A DNA stretch of 64,000 nt from Tuctoria greenei (lineage: Eukaryota; Streptophyta; Magnoliopsida; Poales; Poaceae), in contig JAYESD010000001.1 in the NCBI GenBank assembly GCA_036927565.1, positions 141,659,415-141,723,414 of the forward strand, read 5' to 3'. Below, piece by piece: positions 23,231-34,361 of this stretch. The first letter of the stretch is position 1; each line of letters starts with the position of its first letter. Both the position numbers and the translations under genes were made by a program. The notes beneath the pieces were generated by a model. That model had not been told where the DNA came from. It saw nothing but the letters and a program-made list of their open reading frames with translations, and did not search any database.

Positions 23231-24638
23231 TGTAAGGATCGAATGCCCAAGAGGGGGGGTGAATTGGGCTTCTTTTCAAAAATCTAAGCAATGAAACTTA
23301 ATCCCTAAAAATCCCAATTCCCTACGCAAACAATCTATGCATTGAAGTAAATAGCAACTTCACGGAATATAAAATGCATAAATGTAAGGGAGAGGAAGAG
23401 GATGCAAACTCCCGAGGAGACACAAGGATTTATCCCGTGGTTTGGCAAGATCGTCAAGATCTTTCTACATCCATGTTGTGCCACCCACCAAAGGGTATAG
23501 CCACACCCAAGTCACTGAGACGAGGGATCTCCACTATTCTTCTCTGTTTGCCAACCTCGGCAAGGTGGAGCTCAAGCCTTGTACAACTTCGACACTCCGG
23601 GCTTCCACAAACGCCTTGGCAAGCTCCGGAAGTCTCTCACAGTTACAAACATCAAGGGGCACTCCCTTGAGGCTCTCACTATCCTAGAGATTCCACTCAC
23701 CCAGAATGGAGGCACACAAGCTCTCTCTCTAGCTAGTTCTAGCCTATCTCTTGGTGTGTAGGTGGTCGAAATGATGTAGAAGTGTTGGCTCTTGGTCTTG
23801 AATGCTTGTGGATGTGTTGAGAATGTCTGGTGATCAAGACTTGTCGAAATGACAGGTTTAGGGGGTATTTATAGCCAGCCTCCACAAAATAGCCGTTGGA
23901 AAAGTAGGCTGACAGAACTTTTCTGCGAACATCGGATGATCCGATGTCTCCCCATTAGTTATCATCGGTCAAGTTTACTTTAGGTGACGTCATTGTGTCA
24001 GATATGACCGTTGTTAGACCGATGTTGCACTTGTCTTCTCATCGGATGATCCGGTGGCTCTTCCTCCAGAATTGACTCAAACTTGATGCTTACTGGAGTG
24101 ATTGACCGATGTGTATATTTCTGTACATCGGATGATCCGGTGCTACACTTGGTCCAAGGATATTACAAACTGTACTGATGGACCGATGTAGCCTAGCCCT
24201 TAACATCGGATGATCCAGTGAGTGCTTTGGTCTGAGGTCTTCTTCTTCTGCTGAACCAACTTGACCGATGTGTTGTTCTCTGGAAACATCGGTTGATACG
24301 ATGAGTTGATTTTGTTTGCTTCGAGTTGTTTCTAAGTGATTCTTTTGTGTCTTGCTCAAGTGACCTCTTAGACTTTGTTGGAAATATATTTCTGATGATT
24401 GTCAAGCATTAAGTGACATTAATTGTGGTTGAATGACTTTGTCATAAGAGCTTTCACTTCTTGTCTTCATATCATTGATTTAATCTCATAAATTGATTGT
24501 TTAGGGGTCTCCAATGACATATTGATTTCATTTGATTGAGTGATTATAAGAGACCTTGCATCCACAAATTCATTAGTAAAGTCCAATGATTGTCATTAAT
24601 CACCGAAACCATACCTCATTGGGGCCTAGATGCTTTCA
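23231..24638 (-). repeat. Sir-A 5' LTR (1408 bp)
   Basis: On the plus strand it starts TGTAAGGATC and ends GATGCTTTCA. It is nearly identical to 12668-14073. It holds the same five-copy array of CATCGGATGATCCGATG-type words (about 23930-24310) and the minus-strand TATA box TATAAATA at 23866-23873, which would drive the full-length transcript leftwards. Confidence 0.93.
23866..23873 (-). promoter_or_regulatory. TATA box of the Sir-A 5' LTR
   Basis: TATAAATA on the minus strand, about 55 bp downstream (in transcription direction) of the last palindromic word of the array. The same box is at 13301-13308 in the other LTR and at 33657 and 44394 in Sir-B. Confidence 0.6.
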
Positions 24639-24643
24639 ATATC
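24639..24643. repeat. Target-site duplication ATATC, right copy (Sir-A)
   Basis: An exact match to 12663-12667, immediately after the LTR end. Confidence 0.9.
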
Positions 24644-27020
24644 CAACTGCCTACCCTAGCAGTGTTGGTTCTGTGCCAGACTCAGGGTCAATCCATAAGT
24701 TCCATGTCGATGATATTGCTAATGACAAATCTTGTCGTCTTCTTGTCCTGATTGGCAGAGCAGGGAACGAAATCAAACAGGTTGCCACTGCTATGGCAAA
24801 GTCTGATCGTGACTTCAACGGGAATCCACTTTCGTTGTATTATGTTGTGGTGCAAGTTCTTCAGATCATTGATAATGATTATGAAGATTATGAAATAGAC
24901 CATGTCACACCTGAGGGGCTCGCGACTCTGGGATAGGCTGTCAACCAATTAATCCTTTGGCACCGATGTGATATCGTGTTGGACGATGAGCCAATTTCTA
25001 GCCCCGTCGCATCTCAAAATACTGCAACCCCATCTTCTAAGCTGAAAGTCCAGGAAGATCCACTCCCCCTATGTCTCAGCAAGGATGATAGTAACCTTGC
25101 TAGTAAAGATATCCAAGAGCAACAAGTTGGACAACAGCTTCAATCAGTACCAGAGCAAAACTGTTGCTAGTAAAGAGCAACCAGTTGAGCAACAGCTTGA
25201 AGTAGTACTAGAGCCAACTGCTGGGAGTAAAGAGCAATCAGCTGAACAACAGGTTCAACAACAAGCCAGTGTCCAACTTCCGACGACTACTCCTCGATCA
25301 TCAGTGCCTATCAAAGTTAGCTCATACGAAATTAAGAAACCTTCATCAGAAGTGTCAAAGTATTTGTAAACTATGAAGGAAAATATTGGAAAATTGAGTG
25401 CATCTCGTTCTTCTCATGAGCCAGCATTAACAGATATCGAGGAGTGGGAAGAGGACGGTGTCATGTATAATCGGCGGACGGATTTAGTTAAACCAGGAGT
25501 TCCAATATACAATCTTGAGGATGTTCCTCCTGAATTTAAGAATGGGAAGCCGTTAATGACATCCGTAAAACTTAGCAAACAACCTGCCCCGCTCAAAAGA
25601 ATGCATGAGTGGTACATCCTTGCCAGCACAAAATATGAGATTGATTGTGTCACATTTTGTATTCCAAAAGAAGCATTCTGGAGCACTGGAAAAGATAGAC
25701 GAGTCATTTTATTTGAAGAGTTGCATCCCCTTTTCCATCGCGGCATGCTCGAAATCAACCTGTTGCTCGCCTGGTGCTTGTAAGTGCCTCTAATATTTTC
25801 CATTTGCTTTTCTTACTACACGCATACACATTTCATGAGATTATTACAATTTTGGACTTCTTCAATAGGATGCAATACATGGATAATGAAAAGATGGAAT
25901 ACAAGACAGGTATCCTTGACCCTACACAGATTGCAAAGACGCTATTCAACGTCAAGGTGGATCGAGACTCAGCAAAGTTCAAGCACATGAAAAAAAATTG
26001 AAAAAACAATCGCAAAACTTAAGAAGGATAGAAGGACAGAAGTTGCATCTTACATAGGACATGCTATGTTTAACTTTGTCAAAGACGGTAGGGACCTCGT
26101 AAAGGCTCCGTACCACTTCGAGTAAGTTCGACACATGACATTGAAATAGCAATTATTGGTAATTGTTAACACATGTGTTTGTATGTTTGCAGTAATCACT
26201 ACATAATGATCTTCATCAAGCCAACACAGGGAATGGAAACTTTCTTGGACTCGGCCGATTTCTCACCAGATCATTACAAAGATTTCCTTTCCATTTTGAA
26301 ACTGTACGTTTATTCAATAATTTTAATTTACACACATTTAGAATGTGTTGACAAGTTTTATATGACACTTCTTGTATTATAGCGCTTGGCGGTTTTACGC
26401 GGAACGGCTTGGCGGTGAGAGACCTTCTAATACGACTGCATGGGACATTAAAACGTATTATGCTTCTCCGAAGCAGCCTGCTAGGAGTGTCTTATGCGGG
26501 TATTATGTATGCGAGCATCTTCGGACCGCCAGCGAATATGGAGTGAATCGTGAGGATGTAAGTTATCCTTAATGTCGATATCTTATTTTCTTACTTTTGA
26601 GTTTCATTTTCATTGTAACTAGCATAGTTTAATACTTATATTCTCTGTTGTTCAATATTATCAGAAAAGTTATTTTCATATTCTGATTCCAACTTCAAAA
26701 TTCAAATGCTCATAGTACAACTGCTCCAAATATACTAAATAAATTCATGTATACTCTCACTTTTATCTATACTTTGAGATTGTTCAAACCAACACATTCT
26801 AAACCTTGTTATTGTTTCATTGCAGCACACGAAGAATGTGAACGAAGAATGGCCGGTTTGTAGAAGTATTCCGGGTGGAGGAGCCGACAAGATTGCTGCT
26901 GAACTCTGTCAATTCATTCGTCGCGAAATTTTGCACAAAAGAGGTGAGTTCTTTGATGAGAATGGTGCAATAGCTGATGTGCCAGAACTTTGCAACTATG
27001 CCAATAGAAACAGTTTTTAG
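24644..27020 (+). pseudogene. CACTA-1 ORF2-like gene, 3' half with ULP1-type protease domain
   Basis: The reading frame resumes directly after Sir-A. It gives a region with CRLLVLIGRAGNEIK, then a Gln-rich linker, broken by TAG (24934), a frame change near 25.1 kb and TAA (25367). Exon-like blocks follow: to 25779, 25870-26121 (with a frame change near 26000), 26193-26303, 26383-26557 and 26826-27020, each bounded by GT/AG. The last four form a ULP1/C48 cysteine protease: His in NHYIMIFI (codon 26197), Asp in FLDSADF (codon 26248), Gln in KQPARS and Cys in VLCGYYVCEHLR (codon 26495). All catalytic positions remain although the gene is broken upstream. ULP-type domains at the end of plant transposon proteins are known; the substrate in transposition is unclear. 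I consider a host ULP gene unlikely because the N-terminal half is transposon-type. Confidence 0.72.
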
Positions 27021-27227
27021 TGAAAACTTGTAAACTATGAGATGAATTGTATCTGTAACTTGTACCTATGTATATTATTTTAGTGAAATTGACTTCTCTA
27101 AGATGACTTTTATGATGATATTGTTGACTTCTGTGATGATATTGTTGACTTCTATTCTGTGATTATATTAAATTGACCTGGAAATTAGAAATAACAGCAG
27201 CTAGTACTGCATAGGTTATACCTTATC

Positions 27228-27680
27228 ACAGACGGTTATTTACCAACGGCTAGACCTGCCTGTGAAAAACAATTATCACAGGCGGCTAGATATAGGTAAA
27301 GAACCATCTGTGATAACCTAATTATCACAGGCGGTAACTGTTATGGTAGAAACCAGCTGCGATAAATTGTCTTCACAGGCAGCTTGATGTAAGTCAAGAT
27401 CCGCCTGTGATAACACTATTATCACAAGCGGTTATATATGCTTCGCGACCCGCCTGTGACAATTGTATTATCACAGGCGGTTACATATGTTGCACGACCT
27501 GCCTGTGATAACCTATCTTCACAGTCGGCTAGCCTAAGTAAATAACCGCCTGTGATAATCTGTCTTCACAGGCGGTTTCACTTCTCCGCCTGTGGAATTA
27601 TGGATTATCACAGGCTCTTCGTTTCAGGCGGTTTTAAAAACTGCGTGTGACAATAGGTTTGGAGCCGCCTGCGATGAGGC
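27228..27680. repeat. Subterminal inverted word array of CACTA-1
   Basis: About ten copies of TATCACAGGCGGTT-type words and their complements (AACCGCCTGTGATAA type) alternate at roughly 45-50 bp. Adjacent copies in opposite orientation give repeated hairpins. Arrays of this kind near the ends of CACTA elements are the known binding sites of their DNA-binding protein (TNPA in En/Spm); that role here is by analogy. Confidence 0.75.
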
Positions 27681-27683
27681 TTA

Positions 27684-27694
27684 TTGTAGTAGTG
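27684..27694 (-). repeat. Terminal repeat of CACTA-1, right end
   Basis: TTGTAGTAGTG is the complement of CACTACTACAA, a CACTA-type terminus. It directly follows the subterminal array. The next three bases (GTA) would be the target duplication, which cannot be checked without the left end. Confidence 0.6.
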
Positions 27695-27697
27695 GTA

Positions 27698-27929
27698 TCA
27701 CACGTTGATGGAGACTTCAACCATCTCTCTAGCTAGATTCTTTGATCATGTTAGGAAATTGCAACAATCCTCACTTCGTTGACAAAAGATAATCCCCACT
27801 GAGCATATGCACTTGAATCTCAAAAAGTTTGAACATGTGACTTGTCGAAAATGTGTTGAGATGTATCAGTTGCATTTAATCATTCCTGTACAACAGTTGG
27901 AGTTGTAAAACATCTTTAAAATTTATACA
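27698..27929. other. Unassigned sequence
   Basis: AT-rich, with no open frame of interest and no match elsewhere in the window that I could see. Confidence 0.5.
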
Positions 27930-29339
27930 TTTTACACGAGATGCACTTGCAATGAAGAAGAACTATGTTTCTTGTCCCTGAACACATGCATGTTGAACAA
28001 GTCTGGAGTCTTTGTAGCCCAAAAGTTCTCCTTTTCCTGTACAATAGCCTTTAAAGATACAAAATTCATAGTTGACTTGGTGCTAGGGTTAGTGAGATAG
28101 TGTATGAGTATCCAGCACTTCGTCACACGATGAATTGCTGGCATAGCACAATAAAGTTGAAGAAAAACTGAAAGTTTTCAGCCAAAATATGTTAATTCTT
28201 GCACCCAACTACTAAACTACAAGGTATGCCATGTGTGGCATGAAAAACAATTAATTTTTGATAAAAAAAAATTGCATGTTTCTACTCAAAATAGCAGGTT
28301 GTGTACATCCAACTTTTTCAATAGCAAGTGTAGCTCAGTTAGTATGAGATCTAGCTAGCATTCTTTCTTTTTTATGTTGTTTAGCAAGTCCATAACAAAA
28401 ACATATGACATGACCATCTCTACAATAGTAGGTACAATAAAATTTCATCTTATGTTCATGTCTAGGTTTGCTAGCAACTTGTTTCTTGTCAGTGGAGTTA
28501 GAAAGCACGCCAGCAGATTTAAAAAATATCTATTTTGGACTACGTACAGTTTTAATCGATCCACTTCCTTCTGTCTTTACAACCACAGGTTGATCTAACT
28601 TATCATTAGCATGAGAATCAAAAACTAAATCTTTTTAGAATTACAAGTCTTAGATGAATTCAGCAACAAGTTTATGTTCTTTTTCCCTCTAGAAAACCGC
28701 TCTAGAGTCCTATGCATATCATCAAGTTTTTTTGATAGGTCTAGTCAATTTTCACATGAAGCCATTTCTTTTGAATTACTATTAGGACAAGAGTCAAATT
28801 CATGAGTATGTAAAACATTGTCCAAAGTAAAAAAAATTAGCCCTAGCATGATATCATTTTACATTCAAATCTTGGCAGCTAGAACAATGCATGTCACTGA
28901 TAGCATAGCTAGCATATTTCATGTTTCTATCATTAAGTATAACAAGTTTTTTGTTCTTTTGTACCTCAAGTTAGAGCATATAAAGTGTGGAGGTATGCAC
29001 ATATCTTAGAGAAGATAATTGATTGTATATGAGCTCATAACATGAACAAGAATCATCACTATGAACCAAAGTTTTAAGATATTCAATTTCATGTTCAAGT
29101 GATGCAATCTTAGGGTCATATTTCAAGTTTCTTATCCTTCTTTTCTAAAAAGAGTGCCGACATGTACCCAGCGTGTCAAAGGTCATAATAAATGGAGTTT
29201 ACCTCATTATCCTCGTTGCTATTGTCATCATCCATGGTACATGAGCTAGCTTGGCTTGCCATGAGACACAAACTGCCAATGTTTGCTTTTTTCTGTTGTT
29301 CTTGGGTAAAATGTCTTCATCTTTGTTATGAATGATGCT
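27930..29339 (-). pseudogene. Relic E: decayed gag and start of protease, Sir-C family
   Basis: Read on the minus strand this runs parallel to the C-terminal two thirds of the Sir-C gag (54.4-55.75 kb). The plus-strand stretches CATATGACATGACCATCTCT near 28404 and TCCTATGCATATCATCAAG near 28709 match Sir-C near 54863 and 55147, and the pair GAGCTAGCTTGGCTTGCCAT (29240) and the region around 55690 also correspond. The left end (27950-28030) matches the start of the protease region. Indels and substitutions have removed all long frames. The relic stops at 29339 where the Cop-D LTR begins, so Cop-D seems to have inserted into it. This is the oldest recognisable layer of the right-hand nest. Confidence 0.7.
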
Positions 29340-29463
29340 TGTTGTATTATGAGGGCCATAGGCACAAATATATAGAGTTACAGGAGAGGACAAATATGTA
29401 GAAAACCCTTCACGCAGGAGGGAAAATACAAAAGGAGAATATAAATCTCCTATATCTCTAACA
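29340..29463 (-). repeat. Cop-D 3' LTR, short (about 124 bp)
   Basis: On the minus strand it starts TGTTAGAGATATAGG directly after the polypurine tract and most simply ends ATACAACA, giving TG...CA ends and an inverted TGTT/AACA. A TATATA box lies at about 29369-29374. The outer end is inferred, since the other LTR is outside the window. Confidence 0.5.
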
Positions 29464-29476
29464 CCCTCCCTCAAAC
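29464..29476 (-). other. Polypurine tract of Cop-D
   Basis: GTTTGAGGGAGGG on the minus strand directly follows the pol stop TGA (29477-29479) and abuts the LTR. Confidence 0.7.
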
Positions 29477-32400
29477 TCAAGGTGCGTCACGAACGCTAAG
29501 TTTGGAGAGATAAAAACTATGATGAGCCCGGATTTGTGCCTTCGTGAACAAATTAGCCAACTGAAGCTCTGAAGGCACATACTGAAGATCAATAACACCA
29601 TCCTGTACATGTGCTCGTGTATAAGAAGCATCAACACCAATATGCTTGGTAAGCTCATGCTTGACCGGATCACGAGCAATACTGATAGAACATGTACTGT
29701 CAGACAAAAAAGGAGTTGGCATACCAACAGACACACCAAAGTCCTCAAGCAACCATAGCAACCAAGTCACCTCTGCACTCTCAAGAGTCATAGCATGCAA
29801 CTCAACTTCTGCACTCAAAAAAAAAACTGCTAACTGCTTCTTAGTCTTCCAAGCAATGAGGGAACCAGGAAGAAAAACACAATAGGCAGAAAGAGATTGA
29901 CGATCAGAGAGATCACTAGCACAAGTAGCATTAGAGTATACTTTGAGCTGTAATGAGTAGGAGCATGGAAAGAACAAGCGTCTAGAGATAGTCCCACGAA
30001 GATAACGCAAGACACGAAGCAAGTGACTATAGTGGACTTGGGTGGGAGCTGAAACAAACGGACTCAGAATTTGAACAGAGTACGAAATATCAGGACGAGT
30101 AACACCAAGATACACTAGACTCCCTACAATATGATGGTAATGAGTAGGATCATCAAGAGGCTCACCATCAGTGGCTCAAAGATGGACATTGAGTTCCATG
30201 GGAGTCTCAACAATCTGGTTATCAGTTAGAGAAGCCCAATCAAGAAGATCTTGAATGTACTTCTCCTGAGAGAGACAAATTCCCTCAGAAGAGGAGGAAA
30301 CCTCAATCCCAAGAAAATAGAAAAGAGGACCAAGATCGTACATAAGAAATTGCTCACTGAGACGGGCCTTGACAAAGGCTATGTACTCAGAATCGTCTCC
30401 GGTGATGATCATGTCATCAACATAGAGAAGAAGAAGAGTGTGGACACGAGACAAAGTGTGCACAAAAAGTGTGAGATCATGAGCACTGGCAGAGAAACCA
30501 GCAGCAGTGACCACAAATGCAAACCCCTGAAACCAAGCACGAGGAGCTTGCTTAAGGCCATAAAGAGAGCGTCGAAGACGACAAACCATACCGTCAGTAA
30601 CAGAATACCCAGGTGGTGGCTGCATATAAACCTCCCACGCAGCTCACCATTAAGAAAGGCATTATTCACATCAAGATGATAGATAGACCAATCACGAATA
30701 GAGGCCACAGCTAGTAGAGTGCAAACAGTGGTCATGTGAGCAACAGGAGCAAATGTCTCATCATAGTCACGACCATGTTCTTTCTGGAAGCCACCGGCGA
30801 CTAATCGAGCCTTATAGCGCTCAAGTGAACCATAAGAGTGGGTCTTAATCTTATACACCCACTTACAGATGATAGGACAAACACGTGGGGGACGGGGCAC
30901 AAGTTCCCACGTGTCGGTGCGCTCAAGAGCATAAATCTCTTCGGCCATTGCATGCTGCCATTCCGGATGAGAAACAACATCACGATACGTAGACGGCTTG
31001 GAAAAAGTAGTAGCAGCGAAGATAGAAGGAGAATAACGATTAGGAGGGTGACGAGGACAATGACCATGTCCAAGAGGCTGCTCAGGAGAAGAATCATCGA
31101 AATGAGATGATCCCTTGGGAGAAGAAGGCGTATTCGGAGAGGCAGACTGAGCTGGAGAAGATGGTACATTAAAAGATGAAGCAACTAGAGTAGATGGCTC
31201 ATCAGAAGAAGATGGCACATTTGGAGGAGGTACAACTCATCATGTATACATCTGCGTCACTGGAGTCTTTAAAGTATAATCGAGAACCAAAGAACAAGGC
31301 TCCAAAGAAGAAGGAAAGACTATGGAACATAACACGGAGTGTGAAGGGGGTACACTAGCAACAGGAGCATCTGGAAAGAACAAGAACGAAATAGGATCAA
31401 CTACGAACATAGAGGAAGTATCAAAAGAAGATAGGGATAGAAAGGACGTGTCTCATCAAAAACAACATCTCGTGAAATCCTCATCCGTCGACCAACCGAA
31501 TCCCAACGACAATAACCCTTATGCTCCGAACTGTACCCTAAGAGGACACACTCGACTGACTGAGCAGTCAGCTTAGTGCGCTCACGAGGTGCGAGTAGCA
31601 CATAGCACACACAACCAAAAAGACGAAGGTTGGTGTAGTCAGACGTCTTGCTCATAAGACGCTCAAAAGGAATCCCACCTTTAAGAGCGGATGATAGTTG
31701 AATGTTAATCAAGTAAGTAGTAGCGGAAACAGTCTCGACCCAAAAATGAGGCGGAACGGAGGAAGCAATGAGAAGTGTACGTGCTGTCTCAAGTAGATGA
31801 TGATGTTTTCGCACAGCAACGCCAATCTAAGCACGAGCACCAGGGCAAGAAAACTGAGCAACGGTACCTTGCTCAGATAGAAAATCACGAAGAGCATTAG
31901 AGAGGTACTCACTAGCAGAGTCAGTACGGAAGACACGGATAGGAGTGTCAAAATGAGTGTGAACCATAATAGAAAAAGAACAACAGATAGATAATGCCTC
32001 ACTACGATGTTTCATGAAGTAAACTCATGTGTGGCAAGAAAAATCATCTATAAAAACAATAAAGTATTGATGCCCTCCTTTGGAAACAAAAGGAGTAGGG
32101 TCCCAGACATCTGAATGAACAAGGTCAAAAGGACGCTGAGACACTGACTCACTAGAGGGATAGGGAAGTTGAATATGCTTCCCTAATAGACAACCCTCAC
32201 ACTGAGCTAACGACTAAGATCCTTAAACTGATCCTAACACACCACGATGAATTAAGGCGGATCGACGAGATCCACAAATATGTCCTAGACGATGGTGCCA
32301 CTGAGCAAAAGACGAGGTAGACGGGGTAGCAAAAGTGGAGCTAACAAGACTAGCAGGCGCAACAGAAGGACGACGAAGCCAGTCAAGCTCCCAGAGTCGC

Positions 32401-32912
32401 TGGGAATCATAACGACAAGGACCAGAGCCAACAAGTTGACCCATACGATGATCCATAACATGACAAGAATCAGGATCAAGAATCACTAACAGCCATGATC
32501 TGTGAGTTGACCATCAGACATAAGCTGCATGGTCAGGTTAGGAGCATAGGAGACATTAGGCACATTAAAAGAGTCAAATAAGAAGGTGCCCTGTCCATAA
32601 ATCGAAAGTGGAGAACCATCAGCGGTATGAACAGTAAGAGAATGAGACGAATAACACTGAGATGATAAACATGTGAAGTAATGTGTCATATGAAACGAAT
32701 CTCCAGAATCAAGGATCCACGGGAGATTACCTAACGAAAAGTGGAAGGTGGTCCCTTAGACGGAGAAGCAGCAGCAGAACCTGAAGGTGCATAAGGTTGA
32801 GTCACAATACCAGCAGCTCCTGATGATGTAGAGGCAGCAAGGCGATGAAGAAGCATAAGCAACTGGGCATCTGTAGTAGCAGAACTCTTCTGACATCCTC
32901 CAGTACCAGCAC
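29477..32912 (-). pseudogene. Cop-D pol and C-terminal gag
   Basis: From high to low coordinates: the tail of gag (Ser/Ala/Gly/Pro-rich, 32731-32912), the remainder of protease (TADGSPLSIYGQGT near 32610), GAG-pre-integrase with WHHRLGH near 32300, and integrase pieces (31827-32015, then 31401-31814 with a typical FGCVCYVLLAPRERTK). A Pro/Ser-rich linker follows, then RT (30409-31218 and 30176-30625) with the active site YVDD at 30413-30424 and SLYGLKQAPRAWF. RNase H (29477-30115) ends in VRDAP. Frameshifts separate the pieces, for example near 30.63 kb and 31.82 kb, and stops are common. RT and RNase H are the best preserved. It is older than Sir-B and Gyp-2, which both interrupt it. Confidence 0.82.
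32908..32912. repeat. Target-site duplication AGCAC, left copy (Sir-B)
   Basis: AGCAC here and at 45032-45036 flank Sir-B exactly. Confidence 0.92.
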
Positions 32913-33225
32913 TGAAAGCATCTAGGCCCCATGAGGTACGGTTTCGGTGATCAATGACAACCATTTGATATTACTAATGAATTTGTGAATGCAAGGTCCC
33001 AATAATCACTCAATCAAATGAAATTAAAATGACATTGGAGACCCATATAAAATCAACTAATGAGATCAAATCGAATCATATGAAGACAAGAAGTGAAAGC
33101 TCTAACTTGACATCACTCAATGCTTGAAGACTATCAGAACAACATTTCCAACAAGTGTCAAAGAGGTCACAAGTTCAAATTCCAAAAGAACAACTCAAAA
33201 CAACTCGAAGTCAACAAGTTGAACA

Positions 33226-33599
33226 CACCGGATCATCCGATGTTTTCTGAGTTGACTGCATCGGTCAAGTTGGTTCAACTGAAGAAGAAGACCTCAGACA
33301 AATGCACTCACCGGATCATCTGATGTGAGTGGCTCAGTGACATCGGTCCATTAGTACAGTTTGAAATACCATTGGACCAAGTGAAGCACCGGATCATCCG
33401 ATGTGCAGACTTACACACATCAGTCGATCACTCCAGTAAGCATCAATATCAAGCAAATTCTGGAGGAAGAGCCACCGGATCATCCGATGAGAAGACAGGG
33501 TCAACATCGGTCTAACAACGGTCATATCTGACACAGTGACATCAGCTAATTTGGCTTTGATCGATGATAACTGAAGGGGAGACATCAGATCATCCGGTG
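33226..33599 (+). repeat. Array of the 17-bp near-palindrome in the Sir-B LTR
   Basis: Five main copies of CACCGGATCATCCGATG or close variants start at 33226, 33309, 33387, 33473 and 33583 (spacings 83, 78, 86, 110). Half-sites CATCGGTC lie between them (33259, 33341, 33505). The same spacings, in mirror order on the plus strand, occur in both Sir-A LTRs. The last copy is about 60 bp upstream of the TATA box. Confidence 0.8.
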
Positions 33600-33656
33600 T
33601 TCGCAGAACAGTGATGTCAGCCTACTTTTCCAACGGCTATTTCGTGGAGGCTGGCT

Positions 33657-33664
33657 ATTTATAC
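33657..33664 (+). promoter_or_regulatory. TATA box of the Sir-B 5' LTR
   Basis: TATTTATA (in GGCTATTTATACCCC) downstream of the word array. The same box is at 44394-44401 in the 3' LTR. A transcript would start near 33690. Confidence 0.6.
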
Positions 33665-34303
33665 CCCTTCAACCTGTCAAATCGACAAGACTTGAAGCCC
33701 AGACATACTCTACACATTCTAGAGCATTCAAGACATAGAGCTACCACTTTCACATCATTGTTCACCATTTGTACACCAAGAGATAGGCTAGAACTAGCTA
33801 GAGATAGTGCTTGTGTGCATCCATTCTTGGTGATTGGAATCTCTAGTGTAGTGAGAGCCGTAAGGGAGTGTCCCTTGGTGTGTGTAACTAAGAGAAACTT
33901 CCGGAGCTTGCCAAGAGGATTGTGGAAGCCCGGAGGATTCAAAGTGTACAAGGCTTGAGCTCCTCCTTGCCAAGGTTGGCGAATGGAGAAGAATAGTGAA
34001 GAGCCCATTGTCTCGGTGACTTGGGAGTGGCAAAACCCTTCGATGGGTGCCACAACGTGGACGTAGGAAGATCCTTGTGATCTTGCCGAACCACGGGATA
34101 AACTCCGTGTCCTTGAGCGTTTGCATCCGTCTCCCTTTTACATTTATGCAATCTTCATTCCGCAACTTTAATTTACATTGATTGCATAGATTAATCGCAT
34201 AGGGAATTGGGCTTTAAGTTGTTAGTTTTTAATCACCTTAAAATTTGAAAGAAAGCCCAATTCACCCCCCCCCCCCCCTCTTGGACGTTTCGATCCTTAC
34301 AAT

Positions 34304-34316
34304 TGGTATCAGAGCC
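34304..34316 (+). other. Primer-binding site of Sir-B
   Basis: TGGTATCAGAGCC, two bases after the LTR end, is the standard plant initiator-Met primer site without mismatch. Confidence 0.92.
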
Positions 34317-34361
34317 AGGTTGCTCATTGGATCATTCTAGCTTCACCGCTAGAGAGCTAAA

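Larger units (their letters stand above)
12668..24638 (-). mobile_element. Sir-A, complete SIRE/Maximus-like copia element with env-like gene
   Basis: This is an 11,971-bp element with 1406- and 1408-bp LTRs that differ at only a few positions, flanked by ATATC duplications. Reading on the minus strand the order is 5' LTR (23231-24638), primer site, gag, pol (protease, integrase, RT, RNase H), a spacer with a palindromic word array, the env-like gene, a polypurine tract and the 3' LTR (12668-14073). The near-identity of its LTRs suggests a fairly recent insertion. Its gag is open, while pol and the env-like gene carry frameshifts and stops. It belongs to the same broad family as Sir-B, with which it shares its layout. 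Confidence 0.93.
9783..27694 (+). mobile_element. CACTA-1, CACTA-like transposon split by Sir-A (left end uncertain)
   Basis: The interval holds an ORF2-type CACTA gene with introns and a ULP1 protease end. A subterminal array of inverted CACAGGCGGTT words (27228-27680) and a terminal TTGTAGTAGTG (complement of a CACTAC terminus) at 27684-27694 follow. Sir-A sits inside the gene; removing 12668-24638 and one ATATC restores an uninterrupted junction. The left terminus is not identified: the left-hand subterminal words read TCTCAGGCGG rather than TCACAGGCGG, and no CACTAC start was found. No TNPD-type transposase is visible, so this copy is probably non-autonomous. Confidence 0.6.
32913..34301 (+). 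repeat. Sir-B 5' LTR (1389 bp)
   Basis: It starts TGAAAGCATC and ends GATCCTTACA. It differs from 43651-45031 by scattered substitutions and mainly by a run of 14 C at 34265-34278, against 6 C in the other copy. It carries the palindromic word array and TATA box listed separately. Confidence 0.95.

Noticed and set aside
24644..27020. A host ULP1/SUMO protease gene
   Set aside because: The reading frame continues from a transposon-type N-terminal half across the Sir-A duplication, and a CACTA-type array and terminus follow.
27228..27680. A CRISPR array
   Set aside because: Words alternate in orientation, vary in sequence and spacing, and the context is a plant DNA transposon end.
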